Assembly: GCA_035048495.1 (NCBI GenBank)
Contig: CM068543.1
Span: 23,611,751 to 23,675,750, forward strand
DNA length: 64,000 nucleotides
Source of the DNA: Euptelea pleiosperma
Taxonomy: Eukaryota; Streptophyta; Magnoliopsida; Ranunculales; Eupteleaceae
Direction: 5' to 3'
The position numbers were made by a program, and so were the translations under genes. The notes under the pieces are model-generated. The model did no database searches, was not told where the DNA came from, and saw nothing but the letters and a program-made list of their open reading frames with translations. Positions 31,857 to 41,312 of the stretch are shown piece by piece; positions within the stretch are counted from its first letter, which is position 1, and the number at the start of each line of letters is the position of its first letter.

Positions 31857-32289
31857 ATCTACAATGTTTGTGTAGTATTTCTTGTTTTACATAATTATTC
31901 TGTGGTTATCATTGTGCCCCATCATATGTTGGCTTTACTGTTTCTTTGCCTTTGCCGCTACTTCTGCATTGAGGAACTGAATTAACTGGACAGCCTTTCC
32001 CTCTTAGATTCTGTGTTTAGTTTCAATTGTTGAGGAAGTTTAACAAATGAGAGGAGTGTCAAATTTTCCTGCTGTGTTTTGTTTGCATGACTTGATAATC
32101 TGATGGGGAGTCTCTAGTTGAAAGGGTTTCAAGAACTTCCAAGAAGCTATTCTTATTACTGTTATCCCTATTATTATTAGTTTTTGGAGAAATTATTGTT
32201 ATCCCAATTAATACCCATGAGGGTATACATCCTGTTATTATATTTTTGATAAATAATAATTCTTTACTAACTTTAATACTGTTGCACCA

Positions 32290-32372
32290 GAGTTCTCTCG
32301 CAGAGGCACGGAACTTCTTAAAGAGAGCGACGTAGTACGCTCCTCATCTCAGCCAACTACATCATCTGCAGG
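32290..32372 (+). other. candidate orphan exon
   Basis: An 83-bp block lies between an acceptor-like CACCAG and a donor-like GTAAAG. It is open in the frame FSRRGTELLKESDVVRSSSQ (continuing PTTSSA) and is less AT-rich than its surroundings. I do not recognise the family and found no neighbouring exon. It could be a remnant or part of an unannotated gene starting near 30.2 kb. Confidence 0.25.
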
Positions 32373-32568
32373 TAAAGAAAAATCAATTATGTGCACAGGA
32401 AAAGCGAAAGACAGGTATTTCGAATTAAATTTTGTTTATTCCCTGCATATTTCTACAACACATCCAATTGCCTACAATCAAAACTCACTAGCCACATTTC
32501 TTCTCTAACTTCACCTTCAAGCACAGCTCTGCTGCTCAACAGAAAACTATTGTTTGGCCTTTGTACTT

Positions 32569-32880
32569 AAGGGTGTGTTTGATTGCCAAGTGGGAGAATT
32601 ATATTTTCCTTGGGAAAACACAACTGTCCATTGTTAGATAGCCATTTTAAATCTGTATAATTTCCCCATCAAGCCATTTAAATATGGATAATTTTCCCTG
32701 CTAAGCACGGAATTCATTTCCCATCCAGATAGGTGAGAATTCATTTCTACCTGAAAATACGCCTTTATTTTCTCACATGATTGAAATATGTGTTCTCAGT
32801 TTCAATCAATCAGCCATTTAAGGCATTTCCCATATGTATTTTCTCAGAAAAAATTTTCTGTGCAATCAAACACGCCCTAA
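32569..32880. mobile_element. MITE with TIR TTAGGGYGTGTTTGATTGC, copy 1
   Basis: The left end TTAAGGGTGTGTTTGATTGC is mirrored at the right end by GCAATCAAACACGCCCTAA. The interior shares CCCACTTGG-type, TCTCACATGATTGAAATATG and CCATCCAGATAGGTGAGAAT phrases with the copy at 41369-41677, which lies in the opposite orientation in the MYB intron. No transposase is present. Confidence 0.85.
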
Positions 32881-33017
32881 GGGTTGTTGTCGTTAGCTCC
32901 TTTTAGAATTTGCTTGTTAGAGATACATCTCTCCTCTTGATACTACTTTTGATATTTGAATAAACAGAGGAAGACTAGATTGACCAGAGGACCTTTATCT
33001 TTCTTATTTGATTCTTG

Positions 33018-33228
33018 ACCCTGCTTGGTTCGCTGCACTGGGATGCATTTTGCACTCCGGTGCAAATGCAGTGAGTTGTATTGCAGTCACTTACCACAGA
33101 TTTTGGGTTGCACATGCTTGCATCCATTTTCTTAAAGAGTTTGCAAGGGCTTGGCAACCACTTGAACACCAGCTCATTTGCACGCCCCCAACCAATTACT
33201 TGTAATCCCAAAACCGTGGCAAGTGAGG
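33018..33228. repeat. relic of the CCCTGCTTGGTT MITE
   Basis: It matches the complete element at 37783-38036: CCCTGCTTGGTTCGCTGCAC, GGGATGCATTTTGCACTCC, then TTGCAAGGGCTTGGCA. The right terminal repeat is missing. The short frames across it are not genes. Confidence 0.65.
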
Positions 33229-33659
33229 CGGTTATTTTGACACGCTATTTGACATGTTACACGTCCATGAGAGACCTTCATGGAGTTGAGTTAAGGACTG
33301 ATTTTTTGTTAGGATCATGGAGATCATCCTCGCAAAAAATTAGTACATTAATCTTGAAATATACGGTTCAGATTTTTTCAAATTGTATTCCACTCTGTGT
33401 AGGTCTAGAAATGTCAGAGTGGGCTGATTTTTTTGTGAGAATAATCATCATTGTGAAGTGATCATCTTCAAAAAAAAATCAGCAATTGGCTTATTTCCAT
33501 GTGGTCCCACATAGGCATGTGAAGGTAAGGCGTGTCTACGGCCCGTCTCTACCTTAAGGCCATTAAGGCGGTCGCCTAAGACTCCTTGACGAGAGAAGGG
33601 CCCCAGGCCAAGAGTAGCAACATAGTCGTGTGCCTTCATGATAATTAAAATTTTGATAC

Positions 33660-34310
33660 AGATGTACCTCGAAATGCCACGTGGCACACTCTATTAGGCC
33701 TACTGACCCCATGCGTGATTGATCCATACTTTGGTGGACCTATATACCAAAAATCAGCGTGATTGATGAACTGAGGTTCTGCCATGAATTTTTTCCATTT
33801 TATTTTTAATTATTCACTAATTTTTTTTCTCTTCGATTTTTTTTTTTTTTTTTACTTTCAGGACCTGTTTGGATTGCTAAAAGATTCGTAATTTTTTTGC
33901 TCAATACGGATTCGTGTTTTACGTGAAAAATAAACTTTTTAATGGCTCCAAACATTCGACTACTCTTCTGCTTCATTTTCTTTTAGAACGAAGGTCCATA
34001 GGAGACCACACAACAGACGTCTTCTATGACACGCTCACGGAATCCTATGGGACACATGGCACATTATTAGAGACAATTGGCCGTTTGGATTTTTGGCCCA
34101 TCCCTAGGTGGACCTACAGACCAAAACTCAGCATGGTTGCTGATTTCTAACCGTTGAATTTAATATTTTTCATGGGTTGATTTTTTAGCTGTGGGATTCG
34201 AAGGTTATTGGGGTACTCGGATCCAGCGATTAAAATTCACCAATCATGCTGATTTTTTGTTTGTAGGTCCTCGGGATGGGCAAACATACCTATTGCGCCA
34301 CGTTGTCATG
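33660..34310. repeat. fold-back family fragments (subfamily 1)
   Basis: Several arms lie here: ATGCCACGTGGCACACTCTA (from 33671) with GGACCTATATACCAAAAATC; GACACATGGCACATTATTAG (34050) with TGGACCTACAGACC and AACTCAGCATG; and an opposite arm at about 34220-34300 (CACCAATCATGCTGATTTTT, GTTTGTAGGTCC). The arms at 34040-34150 and 34220-34310 can pair around a short loop. Confidence 0.7.
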
Positions 34311-34337
34311 CATAAGTACTTGCTAATAAGATTGATT

Positions 34338-35042
34338 TAAGTTTTATTTGTATTTCAATCTCGAGTAAAACTTCTGTCACGAGATGTTGTGACTGAAGCC
34401 GGTCAGAACCAACAAAACGAACCATGTGGCACACTATTAGAGGGCGGTGACTGTATGGATGTTTGGCCAGTCCCTCGGTGGACCTGCAAACCAAAGAGAG
34501 TAAAACCGACAGGAAAAGAAAGAAAATTTCTACGCGCACAACCCAAAAGATCATAAAATGGGAAGACCATGTCCGCAAAGAAGATGCCTCTCAGTCTTCG
34601 GTAGGATGCTTCCCCAACTGAATAAGAAGGCCTTGATACTTATGAGAGTTTCCTGGAGGGAATATTATATCTCCTGAAAATCTTCCTATTTCTAAACCCA
34701 GATGATCGCAGATGGGACCGTCCTACAAAGGACTTTCCCCTTCTCCGGGCCTGAAATCTGAGAGCATCCATCCAATAAAGCTCCAATGGTCTTTGACATA
34801 GCCCAAAGATTCATTCGGTTAACTTAAAATCAACCCACGAAAATAACTTCAATACAACGCTTAGAAATCACTAATCAGGCTGATTTTTGGTTTGCAGTCC
34901 ACTGAGGGACTAGCTAAACATCCATATGGTCAGCACCCTCTAATAGTGTGCCACATGGCTCGAATTGTTGGTTCTGACCGGCTTCAGTCACAACATCCTG
35001 TGACAGAAGTTTTACTCGAGATTGAAATACAAATAAAACCTA
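34338..35042. repeat. large composite inverted-repeat element (705 bp)
   Basis: The outer arms are mirrored: TTTTATTTGTATTTCAATCT, CGAGTAAAACTTCTGTCACG, then GACTGAAGCCGGTCAGAACC and a fold-back arm (CATGTGGCACACTATTAGAG), against the reverse complements at 34865-35042. The arms are about 170 bp. The interior (about 34497-34800) is unrelated to the family and has a more balanced base composition, with phrases such as GACTTTCCCCTTCTCCGGGC. It may be captured host or organelle DNA. I could not identify it. Confidence 0.75.
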
Positions 35043-35610
35043 AATCAGCCTGATTAGAGATTTCAAACCTTAGGATCCTTGTACCCCTAATAATGGTCAA
35101 TAATATACAGATTCCCACGGATAAAATCAACCTATGAAAATGACTCAAATCTAACGCTTAGAAATCACTAATCAGGTTTCAATTGTTGATCACCTGCATC
35201 TACTCCACTACCGTAGATGTAGAGGTCACGTGACGTGATCTATCCACGAAACATAGAAAGAAAGAGACAGAAAGCTTAGAAGTTGATATGATATCTGATC
35301 AGACAATCAAAAGTTCAAAGTCATGGGCGGTGCCGTTTGCCGCCACCTCCCCTCGTCTTTAATCACCCCCTTTTATTGACTTCCTCAGCCCATAAATTAT
35401 GGCATCATGCCAAATGCCTATTATACCCCTATGAGCTTATTGAATTACGATATGGACCTATTTTAAACCGGACCGGTCATGAACCGGATAGTGACCGGGT
35501 CAGGTCAAACCGAATCAGCCAGTTTATCCGTGGCATCATATAATGTTATAATAAATTTTATTTTAAAATAAATGGTCCGGTTTGAATGCTTAAACTGCTT
35601 CGGGTTGTAA

Positions 35611-35998
35611 TAGGGATGTCAATGGGTCGGTTCCTAAGGTGACCAGAACCGGAACATTCGGTTCCGGTTCGGTTCGGTTCGGTTCCTTAACGGTTCCGGT
35701 TCTCAAAGTGATGATCCAGAACCGGATCCGATTATGTATTTATGTCGGTTCCGGTTCCGGGTATATTGGGCCAAATCTTCAGAATATAACAATATTTACA
35801 CTATATTTATTTATTGGTACCGGTTCTTATCAGTTTTGGTTCCATATTAGGCTACCCAGAACCGGAACCGTTATTGTCAGTTCGGTTCCGGTTCCGGTTC
35901 CGGTTCCGATTATTTTTTAATCGGTTCTCAAAAAAGTGGAACCGGAACCGGTGTTTTCGGTTCTGGTTCCGATTAAACCGGTAAAATTGACACCCCTA
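35611..35998. mobile_element. hAT-like MITE filled with a GGTTCC minisatellite
   Basis: The ends are TAGGGATGTCAAT and its near mirror ATTGACACCCCTA. The flanking 8-mers GGTTGTAA (35603-35610) and GGTTGCAT (35999-36006) agree at 6 of 8 positions, as for a decayed 8-bp hAT duplication. The interior is dominated by GGTTCCGGTTC-type repeats on both strands (about 35640-35975), which can also pair with each other. The frame at 35639-35920 is a product of the repeat. Confidence 0.8.
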
Positions 35999-36184
35999 GG
36001 TTGCATGGCACGGGTCCACTTGGACTGTTTTGAGGTTCTGCTTCAATGGTTCGACCAGCCGCTCTGGTCTGGTTTTTAAAAAAATAAATCACACACTAAC
36101 CTAATGAAAAAGGGCACCTAATCAAATATATGTACAATGCTGCTATTTACAAATCAGGACCTTCATCAAGAGTATCTTAGTATA

Positions 36185-36440
36185 GCCATGTGTCACACTC
36201 TTAGAGACCACTGACCATATAGATGTTTGGCCTATCCAAACCTTTGGATCTGAGTACCCCAAATAATGCTCGAAATCTATGGGTAAAAATAAACCATGGT
36301 AAAGACTAATCCAACGGATAGAAATAACTAATCAGGTTGAATTTTGTATGTAAGTCCATCAAGGGATGCACCAAACATCCATTCAGTCAGTGGTCTCTAA
36401 GAGTGTGCCACGTGGCTCATGTTGTGGTCCATCATCAACT
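36185..36440. repeat. fold-back repeat, complete copy (subfamily 1)
   Basis: The left arm is AGCCATGTGTCACACTCTTA, GAGACCACTGACC and ATAGATGTTTGGCC. The loop has TTTGGATCTGAGTACCCCAA. The right arm is TAACTAATCAGGTTGAATTT, CATCCATTCAGTCAGTGGTC and TCTAAGAGTGTGCCACGTGG. About 250 bp in all. The left arm has lost its inner part. Confidence 0.8.
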
Positions 36441-36614
36441 TTGATAAGGCCCCTACAATCACTCACGTTCAACATGTGTGCCACCCCCTAGTTACTATAA
36501 TAGGCATTAGATTATTTCATTGTAAATGGGAACCAGATATTGCTATTTTTTATTTTCTTAATCTCTATTACTTATAACAAACTAATATCACTTCCAAAAG
36601 GAAAAAAAATCTAG

Positions 36615-36780
36615 TCTGCATACGTTTTAACGGCCTTTTTCACATTTTTTTTCAGAAAATAATGGTCGTTATTTTCGTTATAACGGAAAAGAATGGCCAT
36701 TATAATGAAAACCATTATTTTCTGGACGTTTTAACGGTACATAACGTAACGGGGAGGTCCGAATCCGTAAAGGTCTTTTA
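36615..36780. repeat. GTTATAACGG repeat, copy in reverse orientation
   Basis: It has CAGAAAATAATGGTCGTTAT, TTCGTTATAACGG, then a mirrored CCATTATTTTCTGG and the GGGGAGGTCCGAATCCG end. It is the reverse of 16600-16705 and is internally palindromic. Confidence 0.65.
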
Positions 36781-37140
36781 CTATTCTTCCAAAAATGCCC
36801 CTACAAAACACGATACATGTTGATAAACTGTCGCATCATGCACCTTATAACAGCTCTCTCAGGTCAGAATATGAATCCTATTTCCTCGTTCGTCTCTATT
36901 TAAAGTTACATTTTTATGTTAGGGCATAAGTCATCAATTTTTTTACTTTCTCACTCTGTTATTTTAGGCCTTCCTCGCTCTTTTTCTTTCTCATTTTTGT
37001 CGTTGTTGGTCTTTGTTGTACATGTCCAAACTAGCTAGTTCAATTGATTTTATGTTATTCCTAGATTTCAAAACAAAGAAAATAGTTCAATATAATTATG
37101 AAGTTAATACTGAAGTAAAAAAAATGTTATAATGGTTGTT

Positions 37141-37367
37141 GTGCCATAATTTTGAGAATAATGGTTGGCGAAGATGTTCAGGACCACGCGCGCCTCAAGA
37201 AGCAAAGGTCATGAGTTCAAATTGCCCCCTTGGGGCCAGCCACCAGCTAAGGCTTGCCCAATGTTTGCCTGATGCGGTGTGGGCGATGGCCTTACCGCCT
37301 GTGTCCACTAGGACTTAGTCAGGTGCTCTAAGAGGCTCGAATAACCCGTGATACGAAAAAAAAATTT
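37141..37367 (+). mobile_element. tRNA-derived SINE-like element with 8-bp TSD
   Basis: It contains a B-box-like GAGTTCAAATTGC at about 37213, then GGGGCCAGCC, GGGCGATGGCCTTACCGCC, GTCCACTAGGACTTAGTCAG and GAGGCTCGAATAACCCGTG. It ends in an A-run (about 37355-37364). TGGTTGTT flanks it on both sides (37133-37140 and 37368-37375). This layout (RNA polymerase III promoter, A tail, TSD) is that of plant SINEs. The A box is weak. The 60-codon frame inside is not a gene. Confidence 0.72.
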
Positions 37368-37384
37368 TGGTTGTTTTGACTCTT

Positions 37385-37782
37385 TTGATCCATTCAAACC
37401 TTTGGATCTTGTACCCTAAATAATGCTCAAAATCCTAGGGTTAAAATCAACCCATGAATGCCTGATCAGCTGTGTACGGGTCACATTTTTAGAGGATGCT
37501 GACCCTATGGATGTTTGGTCAATCCCTAAGTGGACCTACAAACCAAAAGTCTGCCTGATTAGTGATTTCAAACCAATTGATAATCTTGAACCCCAAATAA
37601 TGCTCAAATTCCCACATTAAAATCAACCCATGAAAATGACTCAATCCAAAAAATAGCATTGAGATATAGCATTGCACTATTGGAGCGCATGCCATGCTAA
37701 ATGTTACATTTTGGCAATGTAGCTGTTTCAAAATATAACATTGAGATGACATTATAGAATTTCGGCGATGGAGATGCTCTAA
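37385..37782. repeat. fold-back arm followed by a PIF MITE right half
   Basis: 37385-37640 holds subfamily 1 phrases (GATCTTGTACCCTAAATAAT; GGATGCTGACCCTATGGATG; TGGACCTACAAACCAAAAGT; TGATTAGTGATTTCAAACC). From about 37645 to 37782 it matches the right half of the MITE at 2301-2811 and ends CGATGGAGATGCTCTAA. Confidence 0.65.
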
Positions 37783-38036
37783 GCCCTGCTTGGTTCCTTA
37801 CATTGGGATGCAAATGCACTCACTTGGCACAATTTTGAGATTGCACGTACAAGATTGGTTGGAGGCATGCAAATGAGCTGCCCTGCAAGTAATTGCCAAG
37901 CCCTTGCAAACTTCTTAACAAAATAGATGCAAGCCACTGCAACTTAAAAACTGTGGCAAGCGAATGCAATGCAATTCACTCTATTTGCATTGGAGTGCAA
38001 AATATATGCATTCCAGTGCAGCAAACCAAGCAGGGC
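37783..38036. mobile_element. MITE with TIR GCCCTGCTTGGTT, 254 bp
   Basis: GCCCTGCTTGGTT at the left is mirrored by AACCAAGCAGGGC at the right. The subterminal parts also mirror (TTGGGATGCA against TGCATTCCAG). The interior is rich in TGCAAATGC-type words. A related relic lies at 33018-33228. No clear TSD was found. Confidence 0.8.
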
Positions 38037-38154
38037 AAGATTCTTGTGTGAAAATTTTGCCCAAATGCAAGATATCTTCATTGTATAGAATTTTTTTATT
38101 ATACAACATCAAGAATTCTTTTAATTGATTTGGTCACACTTCCTTGCACATGTG

Positions 38155-38740
38155 GGGTTATCCAAGGCAACGCCAGAATCCATTGGAGGATTGGGGAGGA
38201 TGCGGTCCACATTGGATGTACATCCCCTAGGGGGAAGGTGTTGTGGAAAATGGTACCGTTTGGTGTCATTCGGGGAGTTTGGCTAGAAAGGAATAGAAGA
38301 ATTTTTTAGGGAAAGGAAAGATCGGTACATGAAACACTCATTAGCATATCAAGGCATTCCTCTTTAATCGGGGCAGCATATGAATCCTTGTCTTCTACTC
38401 CAGACGATGTAGCTGATATATAGCAGCATCCGAGCAATTAACCAGTGGTTAATCGCATTTGTAGGTAGGCCGCAAACCCATTTGTTAGTCACTACAGGCT
38501 GGAGTGCACCTTTAGTACTTCACTAGAAGTTAGGGTAGGGGGACGAGCATATCCACTGAGCTGAGGGGAACTTTCTTTGGCGATTTGGTATTCAGGCTTG
38601 AGGAGGTGTTGAAGTGAGACAAGGGCGCTCTATGTAACTTTCTTTTGGTGTTTCTTTTCCTTTTCTCTTTTTGTACAGCGCCCGAGATCGTCTCCGTCTC
38701 TTTTTTTTTTGTTTTTTTTGGAACTTATAAAAAAAAAAAA
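38155..38740 (+). pseudogene. LINE 3' relic
   Basis: The plus strand reads GKVLWKMVPFGVIRGVWLER, then NRRIF, the conserved segment after the zinc finger of LINE ORF2. A long non-coding tail follows, ending in T/G-rich GTCTCCGTCTCTTTTTTTT, typical of plant LINE 3' ends. A stop follows the IF. Everything upstream is missing (5' truncation). Confidence 0.75.
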
Positions 38741-39044
38741 ATTCTTTTAATTGGTTTAATATGAGGATATATATTTTCATTTCTAAGTACGGTTCATGAA
38801 TCCCAATGGTTCAGTAGGTTTGACGGTTGAACTACGCGTTTGAAAAGAATTTCCGGTTCTCTTCAAAATTCCCGGTTCAGTATGAACCGTACCCATTTTC
38901 CTTCAAAATGTACGTACTTGGACAGTTTTTGAGGCACTGTTGAGGCGTTCACATAAGGATAAACTTAGTTATTCTCAAATTTGGAAAGGGCATTCAAGCA
39001 TAACCTAGTTTGTGTTTATAAACAAACATCAACGGTTGACGTCC

Positions 39045-39335
39045 ACCTCCTACAATGCCATGTTACACAATCTTTCAGATCTATGACTTCATAAATGTTT
39101 GACCCACCACTTCATGCACTTACATATCAAAAATCAGCTTCATTGGTGATTTCTAGCCGTTAGATTTGAGTACTCAAAAAAATACTTGAATCAACAACTA
39201 AAAACTATTGGCCAATAATGATCAAAACCAATGGCCATAAATCAACAATCACACTGATTTTTTAGTGTGTAGGTCAAACATTAATATCGTCAGGGGGCAA
39301 AGGGATGTGCCACTTGTCATTAATTATGTAGGTAG
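39045..39335. repeat. fold-back repeat, diverged copy (subfamily 1)
   Basis: Left arm: CACAATCTTTCAGATC, ATAAATGTTTGACCC, ATATCAAAAATCAGCTTCAT and TGGTGATTTCTAGCCG. Right arm: AATCAACAATCACACTGATT, GTGTGTAGGTC and GGGATGTGCCACTTGTCAT. It lies about 240 bp upstream of the MYB start codon. Confidence 0.7.
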
Positions 39336-39569
39336 ACATCAAAGTCTTTATCAAAACAAACACGACATGATGTGGTATTAATGAAAATCACGTGAATAAT
39401 GCAGTTGGGAAAGTGGGTTGCAATCTTGACTATCTTCACGCAGCAATAGAAAGAGCAAAGCAGCCTCCTTCCTTATCCACAAGAAGAGAAAGTAGTCTTG
39501 AAGCATATCTTTAATTTTCTTCCTCTTTGAGAAAGTGTAGTAAAACTAAAAAGAGTAAAAAGTAAGGCC

Positions 39570-41268
39570 ATGGCAAGAACTCCTTCCTGTCAGAAGAAAA
39601 CTGGCCTGAAGAAGGGATCATGGACGCCCGAAGAAGATGAGAAACTCGTCGACTTCATCCGCAAGAACGGTCATGGGAGTTGGAGAGCCTTGCCTAAGAA
39701 AGCAGATACAAAACTCACTCATTAACCCTTTTTTTTCTGGTCATTGATTAGTTATATTATGCAAAGAATACTGAAAATATTTGTTTCCTTTTCCCATGCT
39801 ACAGGCTTGCTTCGATGCGGGAAGAGTTGCCGTTTGAGGTGGACCAACTATTTGAGACCAGACATCAAGCGCGGCCAGTTCTCATTTGAAGAGGAGAACA
39901 CCATAATAAGCTTGCATTCAGCTTTGGGGAACAAGTAAGGCTCTCTCTCTCTCTAGTTCTCTCCTTAACTTTTATTAATAATGATTTTTTTGACTTACAT
40001 CCCTCATTAATTTAGCATATTAGATATGCATCCTTAGATTATAAAAACATAGGTATTTTAGTAACACCCTTGACCTAGTTTAACAGTGGTTAACTTAAGT
40101 TAAAATGGACATGAATCACACATCGTTGGCATTGTACTTGCAATATTGCGACCCTGTCATAGGCTCATGATGCATGTCATGTTTTAACGTTAGTCAAATA
40201 ATGGTTGAATTAGGTCAAGAGGGGTAATCTTACAATTTGAAAGTATAAGGGGGTACTACTAATTACTTTCAAATTTCAGGGGGATGTTACTAAAATACCC
40301 TAAAAACATAGACTTGCCTTCTTTAACTATGATGAAATTATCTTTGTTTTTCTCTATTTTCATTCTTTTTTAAACACTCCATTCATATCATACAAGGGGT
40401 AGGTTCATTTTTTGTTATATATACTTGGTTAAAAATGATTGAGGGAGGCAAGTCCAAATTTTTAAAATCTAGGGAGGGATGTCTAATTTAGCTAATTAAT
40501 GAGGGAGGTAAGTAAAAGAACCTTGATAATTAATAATAGGGTTTGTTTGACTTTCTCCCTTGTTAGTACATAATAATATTAGAAATCCCTCCTTAGATTA
40601 GAAAATATTAGATTTGCCTCCCTTAACCTATGATTTTGACCACTTTTAGTACTAAATGATGAAATTATCTTTGTTTTTTCTTTATTTCCATTTTATTATT
40701 TTAAACACTCCATTCATATCATATAAAGGGGTAGGTTCATAATTATACTTGTTTAATTAGAATGGTTGAGGAAGTCAAGTCTAAATTTCTAAATTTAGGA
40801 GGCATATATGTCTAATTAATTAACGAGGTAAGTAAAAGAACCTTAATAATTAATAAGGAAAATGCTTTCCCCCCCGATATTCGGACAAAAAAATGTGCAG
40901 TTTGAGGCCAATTGACCATTGGATTCAAGAGATCCACAAACTATGAGACAACAACTGTGTGGATCTTTGAAATCCAACAGTTAATGGCCTCAACCGTACC
41001 GTTTTTTGTCCGGTTATCCGTGTGATAGCACAACTCTAATAATATTAATTACTACTTATGATAATAAAGGTTTCTTGACTTATTTCCCTTGTTAGTAGAG
41101 AAAATAGCCATTGCCTCCCTAAATTAAAAAAATATTTGATTTGCCTCCCTTGACCTGTGACTTTGACCACTTTTGTACTAAACAATGAAATTACCCTTCT
41201 ATTTTTCATATTTTTTTATTCTGTATTCCATACCAATTTCTCTCTACCACTCTCACGGAAAGCCGGCC

Positions 41269-41312
<44 letters not shown>

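Noticed and set aside
33008..33461. Two overlapping frames of 65 and 126 codons
   Set aside because: They run across a MITE relic and have no recognisable domain.
35639..35920. Plus-strand frame of 93 codons rich in Gly, Ser and Val
   Set aside because: It is a product of the GGTTCC repeat in the hAT-like MITE.
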